32,948 nt of DNA from Akkermansiaceae bacterium (GTDB lineage: Bacteria > Verrucomicrobiota > Verrucomicrobiia > Verrucomicrobiales > Akkermansiaceae). This document shows positions 6,177-13,251 of this stretch, piece after piece. The stretch lies in the NCBI GenBank assembly GCA_947462535.1, contig CANHPN010000025.1:1-32948 (forward strand). The letters are read 5' to 3'. Positions within the stretch are counted from its first letter, which is position 1. Each line of letters starts with the position of its first letter. The notes beneath the pieces were generated by a model that made no database searches, was not told the DNA's origin, and saw only the letters and a program-made list of their open reading frames with translations. The position numbers and the translations under genes are program-made.

Positions 6177-9005
6177 CTATCGATTCTTCCGAAGGTGCGT
6201 CATGGCGCGGAGGATGGCATCGAGCGTGGCATCCAGATGTTTGGCGAGGTCTTCGGCGAGGAAACGCAGGACATGGCAGCCATTCTCCTGAAGCAAGGCG
6301 TCCTTGCGGCGATCACTGCGATAGGCGGCGGGGTTTGATAGATGTTGTGGCCCGTCGATCTCGATGGCGAGCCTGAGCCCGGCGCAATACAGGTCGATCT
6401 CCATCTCGCTCCAACCATCGAAGGGGATTGGGAGCTTGGCATTGAGCCGGAACAGGCCGGCGGTTTCAGGCTGGGAGTCGAGGCGCTGGAAAAGAAAGGC
6501 CTCGGAGGCGCTGCGGGCGCGCTCGTGGTCGTTGTTAGTTCGTGTGGCGGTGACAAAAAGATTTCCGAGAGGAATGTCCACGCCATCGCGGATCAGGCGG
6601 CGGACACTGGCGGCGTAGTCCTTTTTCCATGCGGGATCGATAGGGAGCGGAACCTCGCTCGGCCAGCCGGGAAGTGCGCTGGCGGGGAGCAAAATGGTGT
6701 AGCCGACTGCTTCATATCCCGCGCAACGCTTGTCGAACATCCGGGAGAGCATCGGGACATCGAGGTCGGCGTAGTCGTGGACCCTGACTTCGCGTTTGCC
6801 GTCGTGGAGGCGGTGGAGGCGTCCGGCGTATTGGGCGATGATGCCGCGCCAGGAGACGGGCATGGTTAGAAAAAGCGTGTCGAGCCGCGAGTCGTCGAAG
6901 CCCTCGCCGACGAATTTGCCGGTGGCGATGACCACGCGGGATTCGTTTTCCGGAACGGCGGCGAGTTGGGCGATCGCCTCGCGCAGGGATTTCCGGCCCA
7001 TGCCGCCTTGGAGGATGATCAGGTGCGGGGCGTGCGGGCGGATCAAATCCGCGAGGACCGCCACGTGCCCGGTGCGCTCGGTGAGGACCAGCGGTGATCG
7101 ACCTTCGTGCAGGGCGGCGGCGACGTCGTTGCAGATCATGAGATTGCGCTGCTCCGAACGGATGATTTCCGCGCATAGGTTCTGGTATTCAAGCCGCCGA
7201 TCGGGATCCGGCTCGGAAGCGGAACGGAGGCCGGTCGGGCGGACGATGACATGATGGGTGAACGGTCGGGCATCCGCCTGCTGTCTGGCATCCACGCGGT
7301 GGCGGACAGGGCCGCACTGCATGAAGATGATCGGATGATGGCCGTCCTTCCGGGCCACCGTCGCGGAAAGTCCGAGCACGAAACGGGCCTTGGAGCGGCG
7401 GGCCACGAGCTCGAAACTGTGAGCGGATAGATGGTGGCATTCGTCAATGATCAGATGCCCGTAGTCCGCCACGCGGTCATCGACGACGTCTTTGCGGACG
7501 AGGCTTTGGATGAGGGCGACGTCGATTCCACCTGTCAGTTTCTTGTGCCCGCCGCCAAGGCGGCCGATGGACTTGGCGGGCAGGCCGAGGAATGAGGAAA
7601 GTCGCTCGATCCATTGTTCCAGCAGTTGCTGGCGATGGACCAGGATCAACGTGTTCACCCCGCGGGCGGCGATGAGATGGGCGGCAAGCACGGTTTTGCC
7701 GAAGGCGGTGGTGGCAGACAGCACGCCGGTGTCGTGCGCGAGCATCGCGGTGGCGGCGGTTTCCTGTTCCGGGCGGAGGGTGCCGGTGAAATGCAGATCG
7801 AGCGGGGTTCCAGTAACGCGTTGGTCACGAATCAAGGGTTTGATTTTCAACTCGGCGAAGAGCGTTAGAATTTCCTCCAGGCAGCCGCGTGGCAGCGCAA
7901 GGTGTGCGGGCAGATCTTCTCCGCAGGCGATGACGCGGGGTTTGTCGTGGGTCGGGAGTCGCATGGCTTGGGCGCGGTAGAACTCCGGGTTCTGGAAGGC
8001 GGCGAGGCGCAGCAGGCGGTTCCGGACGGCCGGTGGAATCCCTTGTTTTGTTAGATAGACGAGATCTCCGAGCACGATTTCGGTTTCCCTCGGCAAAGGA
8101 CCACTGATGGGCGGCTCGCGGTGCCGCCGCGATGGAAGGGCGTTCCACGGCTCCGGCTCCTCGTCGGTGGATAGGGCAAAGCGCACGCCGACCACGCGGC
8201 CACGGCTTTCCGCGTCCTCCGTGATGGATTCGATGCGATCACGAGACAAGCGCTGGAGGGAGGAGAGAAACGCCCAAGGATCCGGATGGGGAGTGAGAGC
8301 TTCATCGACGAACACGCTGTTGCCCTTTTCACGAGGGCCTTTCTGCATCGGGAGGGCGATCAGGTTGCCGAAGCCGCCCTTGGGCAGCGTGTCTTGGTTG
8401 GGAAACAGGCGGTCGTAAGACGCAAGGCCGAGTTCGGGACGCCGCTCCATGGTTTCCGTGAGGATGAACGATCCGAGTTTGCGCGCGAGAGTGGCGGGAA
8501 CGGCGCCGGTGAAGAACAACCAGACATGGCCGCCATTGCCGGAGCGCGAGCGCTCGAGCGCGGCTGGAATTTGCAGGATGCGGCAGGTCTCCATCACCGC
8601 GAGCACGTCATCCCGCCAGGATTCCTTATCGAAATCCATGGCGAGGAAATAACAGGTTTCGTCCGCGAGCATCGGATAGACTCCCGCGATGAGTTCCTGC
8701 CCCGCCTTGTCTTTTCCTGATAGGTGCGAGTGGATGACTTCATCGGTCACCGGCAGGAACGCGCGGTGCGGGCAATCGCCGCACTTGATCCGGGGTTTCT
8801 CACAGATGCCGCGGGCCCATTCATTACCGCAAACCGGGGCATATCCGGGGTGACCGGTTTTCTTGCTTACGAAACGGCGCGGATACACATCCTCCCGCCC
8901 GCGAAACAACGAGCGGAACAGCGCGACCTTTTCCTCCGACGTGCTGCGCGCATGCACGCTGGCGGGATCAGCCGAGGTGGGTGGTCTATCGAAAACGCCG
9001 CTCAT
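6177..9005 (-). CDS. TOTE-type conflict protein: AEP primase, SF2 helicase, DUF559-like nuclease
   Basis: A single 942-residue protein joining three DNA-processing modules. Residues ~22-260 form an archaeo-eukaryotic primase of the clade named TOTE conflict-system primase: EEKVALFRSLFRGREDVYPR, a Cys cluster (C59, C68, C75, C78), the metal motif LAMDFD (121-126), SRSGNGGHVWLFF (153-165) and LPKGGFGNLIALPMQKGPRE (207-226). Residues ~405-770 form an SF2 helicase with P-loop TAFGKT (433-438), DECH (521-524), LGLSAT (544-549), GKFVGEGFDD (696-705) and QYAGRLHR (725-732). Residues ~835-935 match DUF559/Vsr-like endonucleases: EIDLYCAGLRLAIEIDGPQH (869-888) and LRFLAEDL. The frame extends upstream, but ATG 9005 is chosen because homologous sequence starts just after it and a promoter-like pair precedes it. 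Such fusions are thought to act against foreign DNA; no experimental role is known to me. It stands alone among housekeeping genes. Confidence 0.85.
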   Translation of the reverse strand: MSGVFDRPPTSADPASVHARSTSEEKVALFRSLFRGREDVYPRRFVSKKTGHPGYAPVCGNEWARGICEKPRIKCGDCPHRAFLPVTDEVIHSHLSGKDKAGQELIAGVYPMLADETCYFLAMDFDKESWRDDVLAVMETCRILQIPAALERSRSGNGGHVWLFFTGAVPATLARKLGSFILTETMERRPELGLASYDRLFPNQDTLPKGGFGNLIALPMQKGPREKGNSVFVDEALTPHPDPWAFLSSLQRLSRDRIESITEDAESRGRVVGVRFALSTDEEPEPWNALPSRRHREPPISGPLPRETEIVLGDLVYLTKQGIPPAVRNRLLRLAAFQNPEFYRAQAMRLPTHDKPRVIACGEDLPAHLALPRGCLEEILTLFAELKIKPLIRDQRVTGTPLDLHFTGTLRPEQETAATAMLAHDTGVLSATTAFGKTVLAAHLIAARGVNTLILVHRQQLLEQWIERLSSFLGLPAKSIGRLGGGHKKLTGGIDVALIQSLVRKDVVDDRVADYGHLIIDECHHLSAHSFELVARRSKARFVLGLSATVARKDGHHPIIFMQCGPVRHRVDARQQADARPFTHHVIVRPTGLRSASEPDPDRRLEYQNLCAEIIRSEQRNLMICNDVAAALHEGRSPLVLTERTGHVAVLADLIRPHAPHLIILQGGMGRKSLREAIAQLAAVPENESRVVIATGKFVGEGFDDSRLDTLFLTMPVSWRGIIAQYAGRLHRLHDGKREVRVHDYADLDVPMLSRMFDKRCAGYEAVGYTILLPASALPGWPSEVPLPIDPAWKKDYAASVRRLIRDGVDIPLGNLFVTATRTNNDHERARSASEAFLFQRLDSQPETAGLFRLNAKLPIPFDGWSEMEIDLYCAGLRLAIEIDGPQHLSNPAAYRSDRRKDALLQENGCHVLRFLAEDLAKHLDATLDAILRAMTHLRKNR

Positions 9006-9010
9006 GTCCC

Positions 9011-9039
9011 AAAGTGCCACCCCGATCACGGCGTGTCGA
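9011..9039 (-). promoter_or_regulatory. Possible promoter of the TOTE gene
   Basis: On the minus strand TCGACA (9034-9039), a 17-base spacer and CACTTT (9011-9016), then five bases to ATG 9005. The -10 match is weak; the spacing fits the leaderless layout seen at other genes. Confidence 0.3.
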
Positions 9040-9297
9040 GGCGTCTTGCCGGTTGCGGAATGCCACTTCAACTTCCGTCCGGCTGCACCTCGTAGGCCAT
9101 GATCGCCAGCCGCAGGCGCGAGCGGGCCAGCGCGAGCCCCACCAGCGAGTGGCAGACGACCGCCGCGAGCGCGGTGAAATGATAGATCCAGCCGCAGCTC
9201 CTTGGCTGTCATCGGGTCGAAGCCCTCGGGCAAGTCGTTTTTCCAAACCGTTTCCAACGGCCGGAAGCCTCTCAGCTTGAATCCACCCGCGCAAGGC

Positions 9298-9326
9298 TCG
9301 ACAAAACCCGCCGGAAATGCTGTTCT
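9298..9326 (+). promoter_or_regulatory. Possible promoter of nagZ
   Basis: TCGACA (9298-9303), 17 bases, TGTTCT (9321-9326), then seven bases to ATG 9334. A moderate match, supported mainly by consistent spacing to the start codon. Confidence 0.35.
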
Positions 9327-9333
9327 CACGGCG

Positions 9334-10404
9334 ATGATGGATGGCTCACTGCTCGTGCTCGGGATCGCCGGACCGGAACTTTCTCCGGAGGAGGCGGCGC
9401 TTTTCCGCAAGCTGCAACCGGCGGGTTACATCTTCTTCACCCGCAACATCGTCACCGCCGAACAGACGCGCAAGCTCACCGACGACCTCCGCGACTTGTC
9501 CTCGGAGACGCCGATCATCGCCATCGACCAGGAAGGCGGGCGGGTGACGCGGACCAAGGAAATCGCCCCGGCCGCGCCCTCCGCTCCGGCGCTCGCGGCG
9601 AGGAAGGATATGTTGAAAATCGCGGAAGCGGGGGCTTTCACCGGCGACCTGCTGCGCCTGCTAGGTTTCAATTTGAACTTCGCACCCGTCCTTGATCTCG
9701 ACCATTTCCCGGAAACCCAGAACGCGCTGCGCGGCCGTTGCTGGGGGCGCGATCCACAGCGCGTGATCGATTACGCGGGGCATTGGAACCGCTGGCTGCG
9801 GAAGCGCTCCATCGCGAGCTGCGCGAAACATTTCCCTGCCTGCGGCCGGGCGCAATCCGACCCGCACCACGATCTGCCGTCGTCGCCGGCGACTCTCGAA
9901 GAACTGCTCCGCGAGGACGTGGTCCCCTACACCGCGCTGATGCCGGAGCTGGACGCGATCATGCTCGCGCACGTAGAGTTTCCTAACATCGACCCGGATT
10001 TCCCGGCCTCGCTCTCGCCGCGGATCATCCGGCGCTTTCTCCGCGACCAGCTCGGGTTCGACAGGCATCTCGTTCTAACCGACGACCTCGACATGGGCGC
10101 GATCACCACCCGCTACGGCCGCGGCCAGGACGTGAAGCTGGCTATCGAGGCGGGCAATGATTTGGCGCTGATCTGCCACCGCACGGACACGGCGGAAATC
10201 GCGGCGCGGGCGGTTGCCGAGCTGCCGCACTGGATGACCGAGGAGGCGCGCGAGCGGGTGGAGAAATTCCGCCGCAAGCTCCGCGGGCCGCTCGTCTGGT
10301 CGGACAAGAAGTGGCGGGAAACCTGCGAGTCGCTCGCCAAGCTGGCGGCCGAGGTTCCTGAAACTGGGGAGTCCGCCGCTGAAAGCCCGGTGGCGGAATA
10401 CTGA
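9334..10404 (+). CDS. nagZ: GH3 beta-N-acetylhexosaminidase, NagZ-like
   Basis: A 356-residue glycoside hydrolase family 3 enzyme of the NagZ type, which removes N-acetylglucosamine from muropeptides in wall recycling. Visible motifs: GYIFFTRNIVTAEQTRKLTD (31-50), IAIDQEGGRVTR (62-73), FAPVLDLD (116-123), CAKHFPACG (163-171), SDPHHDLP (175-182) carrying the general acid/base His, MLAHVEFPNIDPDFPASLSP (210-229) and VLTDDLDMGAI (247-257) with the nucleophile Asp. The usual KHFPGHG is KHFPACG here, a change next to the catalytic loop; the rest of the active site is kept. ATG 9334 is chosen over an upstream start at 9202 because homology begins at MMDGSLLVLGIAGPEL. No signal peptide is visible, which fits a cytoplasmic NagZ. 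Confidence 0.87.
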   Translation: MMDGSLLVLGIAGPELSPEEAALFRKLQPAGYIFFTRNIVTAEQTRKLTDDLRDLSSETPIIAIDQEGGRVTRTKEIAPAAPSAPALAARKDMLKIAEAGAFTGDLLRLLGFNLNFAPVLDLDHFPETQNALRGRCWGRDPQRVIDYAGHWNRWLRKRSIASCAKHFPACGRAQSDPHHDLPSSPATLEELLREDVVPYTALMPELDAIMLAHVEFPNIDPDFPASLSPRIIRRFLRDQLGFDRHLVLTDDLDMGAITTRYGRGQDVKLAIEAGNDLALICHRTDTAEIAARAVAELPHWMTEEARERVEKFRRKLRGPLVWSDKKWRETCESLAKLAAEVPETGESAAESPVAEY

Positions 10405-10462
10405 AGTGCCTGTTTTTAAAGATTGGTAGATCGCCAGCCACCAAGCCGGCCGAAGCGGCATC

Positions 10463-10491
10463 TTGCCAGCCGGGGGATTGGAGTGTAGTTT
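10463..10491 (+). promoter_or_regulatory. Promoter of the 69-residue gene, predicts leaderless mRNA
   Basis: TTGCCA (10463-10468), exactly 17 bases, TAGTTT (10486-10491), then six bases to ATG 10498. It is the clearest example of the layout in this window; no Shine-Dalgarno sequence could fit. Confidence 0.55.
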
Positions 10492-10497
10492 CACTGC

Positions 10498-10707
10498 ATG
10501 CCCGCGAAACTGAAACCCGGAAGCCCATTTGAGAACGATCCGCTGTTTCTCGAAGTCATGGCCGAGGCACTAGCGATCCAAGATCGCTTCTCCGCCGCAC
10601 CCGTTTACGCCAAGACCGGCAAGGGCTACCTCAAAAGCGTGGGTGTGAGCGAAATCAAGGAGTTGAAGAAGCAGCGGAATACTGGCTCGAAGAAAACTTC
10701 GCCATGA
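10498..10707 (+). CDS. Small protein of unknown function
   Basis: A 69-residue soluble, lysine-rich protein (pieces: MPAKLKPGSPFENDPLFLEV, MAEALAIQDRFSAAPVYAKT, GVSEIKELKKQ). I do not recognise the family. A well-placed promoter six bases before the ATG supports it being a real gene. After about residue 60 the neighbouring frame becomes protein-like (AEYWLEENFAM), so the end may be frameshifted and the ancestral protein longer. No membrane segment or signal peptide is visible. Confidence 0.55.
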   Translation: MPAKLKPGSPFENDPLFLEVMAEALAIQDRFSAAPVYAKTGKGYLKSVGVSEIKELKKQRNTGSKKTSP

Positions 10708-10761
10708 CAGCGAGCGCGCGTTGGCTTGAGCCATTTTCATGGGATTTTGTCGTTGCCCAGA

Positions 10762-11094
10762 ATGAGGTTCTCTGCAGTGAGAAAACAGCCCATCACGGCC
10801 CAACCTCCCTCCGACGGGGATGCGGTCGCCAAGGAATTCTGGGAAGAAGCGCGACAGCGTGAGATGAGTCTGTTCGATGCGATTGAAACATGCCGGAAAT
10901 GTCACAGGCTCGCTCCGTTCACGAATTTCAACGGCAACACCTTTGCGGCGATCGCCAGAATTCTTGTGAAGAGGCTCAACTTGGATTTAATGCAGGAAAA
11001 CCTCGTCCGCAGCTTGGCAGGCCACATCGTGGCGGGCGTGGCCAGCGAGGAGGAGGTCCGGGCCTTCAGGAAATTCTGCGAGAACCCCTGCTGA
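10762..11094 (+). CDS. Small protein of unknown function with a CxxCH motif
   Basis: A 110-residue unknown protein. The start is uncertain: ATG 10762 is preferred, with an in-frame TTG at 10726 as alternative. The core reads AVAKEFWEEARQREMSLFDA, then IETCRKCHRLAPFTNFNGNT, a helical part LVKRLNLDLMQENLVRSLAG, and ends FRKFCENPC. CRKCH is formally a haem c attachment motif, but there is no signal peptide and no distal Met pattern, so the Cys/His residues more likely bind zinc or are structural. It ends six bases from the convergent metX stop. Confidence 0.55.
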   Translation: MRFSAVRKQPITAQPPSDGDAVAKEFWEEARQREMSLFDAIETCRKCHRLAPFTNFNGNTFAAIARILVKRLNLDLMQENLVRSLAGHIVAGVASEEEVRAFRKFCENPC

Positions 11095-11100
11095 GCCGCG

Positions 11101-12252
11101 TCATTTCCCGAGCACCCAGGAAATGTGCGGGGTGTAGAGGTCGGGCTCTAGCAGGAATGAGTCGTGGCCTTTGTCGGAATGGACGATGATGTGCATGACA
11201 TCGACCTTGGCTTCCTCCAGATGCTTCACCAGCTCCGCCTGCTCTTCCGGATAGAAACAGAAGTCGGAGTCGATCGAGAAGACCAGCCAGCGCTGGCCGG
11301 CGAGCTGCGCGCGCGCGAACAAGTCGGCGGGCGTTTCCGCGTCGCCTTCCTGGGTGGCGTCGTAGCGAGACCACAAGTCGATGATGCGCAGATAGGTGTT
11401 AGCATCGAAGCGGCGGACGAACTTTTTCCCCTGATGGAGCATGTAGCTCTGGAACTGGTCGCGCACGCGATACCAGGCGAGCACGTCGTCCGGCTGCACC
11501 ACGTCCTGCCGCGCGCGGCGCTCGATGGCGTCGAGGTGGACGAAGGTTTTGTGGGAAATCATCCGGGCGAGGACGAGGCCGTAAAGCGGGCCCTCGCCGT
11601 CGTAGTAGTCGCCGCCGTTGAAATGCGGGTCGTTTTCGATGGCGAGGATTTGCTCGAAAAGGATCAGCCGGTTGAGGACGGTGGTTTTGAATCCCGAGGC
11701 GATGATGATCACGTTGTGGACGCGATCGGCGAAGCGGGTGGCGAAGGTCAGCGCGACCAGACCGCCGACCGACGGGCCGACCACCGCGTGCAGCGCGTGG
11801 ATGCCGAAGTGATCCAGCAGCGATACGAAGACCTCTACCTGGTCCGCCGCAGTCACGGCGGGGAACGAGGACCCCCAGGGTTTTCCCGTCTCCGGGTTGA
11901 TGGAAGCGGGGCCGGTGCTGCCGTAACAACCGCCGAGGTAGTTCGCGCAGATGACGAAATATTTGTCCGTGTCGATGGCCTTGCCGGGCCCGATCATGCC
12001 TTCCCACCAGCCCTCGTGCATTTCCGGCTGCCAGAGTTCGCCGACGCCTTCGATGCTTGGATTCAGGCCGACTGCGTGGTGCGAGCCGGACAGGGCGTGG
12101 AAGAGGAAAATCGCGTTGGAGCGCGCAGCGTTGAGCTCGCCCCAGGTTTCGTAGGCGAGCGTGATTCCCGGCAGCAGTCCGCCCTCGCGCAGCCTAACCG
12201 GATCGGCAGGGCTTCCGGTTTGGAAAAATTGGGTGCGGGTCTCGGCGGGCAT
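11101..12252 (-). CDS. metX: Homoserine O-acetyltransferase (alpha/beta hydrolase)
   Basis: A 383-residue enzyme acylating homoserine in methionine biosynthesis, cytoplasmic. Family landmarks: LAYETWGELN (32-41), HALSGSHHA (52-60), GPGKAIDTDKYFVICANYLG (88-107), GSTGPASINPETGKPWGSSF (111-130), nucleophile elbow GPSVGG with Ser161, SGFKTT, the Asp in VFSIDSDFCFYP (324-335; Asp330) and the His in SDKGHDSFLLEP (359-370; His363). The elbow is GPSVGG rather than the commoner GGSMGG. Some MetX-like enzymes use succinyl-CoA, so acyl specificity is not certain. ATG 12252 is close behind a promoter (see that entry). No other methionine gene is adjacent, and no SAM riboswitch fits the short upstream region. 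Confidence 0.92.
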   Translation of the reverse strand: MPAETRTQFFQTGSPADPVRLREGGLLPGITLAYETWGELNAARSNAIFLFHALSGSHHAVGLNPSIEGVGELWQPEMHEGWWEGMIGPGKAIDTDKYFVICANYLGGCYGSTGPASINPETGKPWGSSFPAVTAADQVEVFVSLLDHFGIHALHAVVGPSVGGLVALTFATRFADRVHNVIIIASGFKTTVLNRLILFEQILAIENDPHFNGGDYYDGEGPLYGLVLARMISHKTFVHLDAIERRARQDVVQPDDVLAWYRVRDQFQSYMLHQGKKFVRRFDANTYLRIIDLWSRYDATQEGDAETPADLFARAQLAGQRWLVFSIDSDFCFYPEEQAELVKHLEEAKVDVMHIIVHSDKGHDSFLLEPDLYTPHISWVLGK

Positions 12253-12258
12253 GCGCGG

Positions 12259-12288
12259 AGCCTAGACGGCGTCCGCCATCGAACGCAA
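12259..12288 (-). promoter_or_regulatory. metX promoter, predicts leaderless mRNA
   Basis: Minus strand: TTGCGT (12283-12288), 18 bases, TAGGCT (12259-12264), then six bases to ATG 12252. It lies 15 bases from the -35 of the divergent protease promoter. Confidence 0.5.
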
Positions 12289-12303
12289 GGGCGGGAACGC
12301 CCC

Positions 12304-12332
12304 TTGCCAGCCCGGCAGGTGACGGCTATCGA
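12304..12332 (+). promoter_or_regulatory. Promoter of the lipoprotein protease gene
   Basis: TTGCCA (12304-12309), 17 bases, TATCGA (12327-12332); the ATG is 19 bases further, leaving a leader of roughly 12 bases. No Shine-Dalgarno sequence is visible in it. Confidence 0.45.
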
Positions 12333-12351
12333 TTGAAAAATCCCTCGCCCC

Positions 12352-13101
12352 ATGAAATCCGCGCTCCTTCTGCCAGTTTCTCTCCTGCTCTGCGCCTGCG
12401 GTCCCTCAAACGGCCCGAGCCTCGCCGCCGGAGGTTCCGCTCCGGCGCAAGATGGTCTCGGATTTCTCCCGAAAGAGGCGGAGAAGGGGACGTTGTTCAC
12501 CTACTATCAACCGAAGGCACCGTCGAAGTGGCGGAATAACTGGGCCTCCAAGCTCGATCTCACCGGCGTCTCGTGGAACGACTCGCGGACGGCGACGCTC
12601 ATTTCTCCCAGCCACGTGGTGATGGCCGCCCATTTTACGAGGCCGGCGAACGTGTCGGTGATGTTTCATGACAAGCGCGGAAAGCCTCATGAGCGCTTCA
12701 TTTCATCGGTGAAAATGCTCACGGGCGTGGGCGATATCGCCGTGGCTAGGCTGAATCTGCCGCTGCCGCCGGAGGTGAAATTCTACCGGTTCGCCGACGC
12801 GGGCGATGCCGTCATCGGCAGGCCGGTCGTCGTTTCGGACCAGACGAACACGCTGTCGGTGCACCAGATTGAGGCGGTTTCAGGCGGGGTCGTGCGGCTG
12901 GGATTCGTTCCCGGGCTGAATCCGCTCTATCGGCGGAATTTGGTGGTCGGCGACAGCGGTAACCCGTCGTTTTTGTGGAAAAACGGCGAGCTCGTCCTGC
13001 TCGAAACGCACACCACGGGCGGCCCCGGAGCGGGTCCGTTTTACGGCGATCCGCAGGTCCAAGCGGCGATCCGCAGAGCGATGGCCGAGCTGGGCCGCTG
13101 A
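12352..13101 (+). CDS. Trypsin-like serine protease, predicted lipoprotein
   Basis: A 249-residue exported protein. The N-terminus MKSALLLPVSLLLCACGPSN has a short signal with lipobox-like L-C-A-C (lipidated Cys16 likely). The chymotrypsin-fold triad is recognisable: His in VVMAAHF (His94), Asp in GVGDIAVARL (Asp128) and Ser in GDSGNPSFL (Ser202). GDSGNP departs slightly from the classical GDSGGP. The protease domain is small. It is probably anchored in a membrane facing the periplasm or surface; its substrate is unknown. It is transcribed divergently from metX, with no other protease-pathway gene nearby. Confidence 0.8.
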   Translation: MKSALLLPVSLLLCACGPSNGPSLAAGGSAPAQDGLGFLPKEAEKGTLFTYYQPKAPSKWRNNWASKLDLTGVSWNDSRTATLISPSHVVMAAHFTRPANVSVMFHDKRGKPHERFISSVKMLTGVGDIAVARLNLPLPPEVKFYRFADAGDAVIGRPVVVSDQTNTLSVHQIEAVSGGVVRLGFVPGLNPLYRRNLVVGDSGNPSFLWKNGELVLLETHTTGGPGAGPFYGDPQVQAAIRRAMAELGR

Positions 13102-13154
13102 GGAAACGGCCGCGCCGGCCCCGCGCCGGCCCCGCGATTTCCCGGCATCCGGGC

Positions 13155-13182
13155 TTGGCAGCACCCTCACACCGGGCATTCT
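13155..13182 (+). promoter_or_regulatory. Possible tyrS promoter
   Basis: TTGGCA (13155-13160), 16 bases, CATTCT (13177-13182), about 70 bases before tyrS. The leader shows no T-box-like structure that I can recognise. Just upstream, 13108-13136 holds two copies of CCGCGCCGGCC. Confidence 0.3.
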
Positions 13183-13251
13183 CCCCGCGTCCTTCTTCCC
13201 CTGTCCCACTTCTGCTTTTCAGTTTGTCAGCTTCTCAGCGTTTACCCAAAG

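Larger units (their letters stand above)
9006..9333. other. Spacer between the divergent TOTE and nagZ genes
   Basis: I see no convincing gene. The TOTE frame stays open upstream of 9005 (for example GFRPLETVWKNDLPEGFDP), and a second minus-strand frame at about 9090-9215 reads protein-like (IYHFTALAAVVCHSLVGLAL, then ARSRLRLAIMAYEVQPDGS and a stop), but they are in different frames and neither has a clear start. This could be the relic of a gene, or chance open frames in GC-rich DNA. It also carries promoter-like pairs at both ends. Confidence 0.35.

Noticed and set aside
9006-9410. N-terminal extension of the TOTE protein up to position 9410.
   Set aside because: It overlaps nagZ, contains no family sequence, and a promoter-like pair lies directly before ATG 9005.
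10876-10920. CRKCH as evidence for a c-type cytochrome.
   Set aside because: The protein lacks an export signal and other cytochrome features.
12253-12351. SAM or other riboswitch upstream of metX.
   Set aside because: The metX promoter lies directly before the ATG, leaving no room for a leader, and no conserved riboswitch core is visible.
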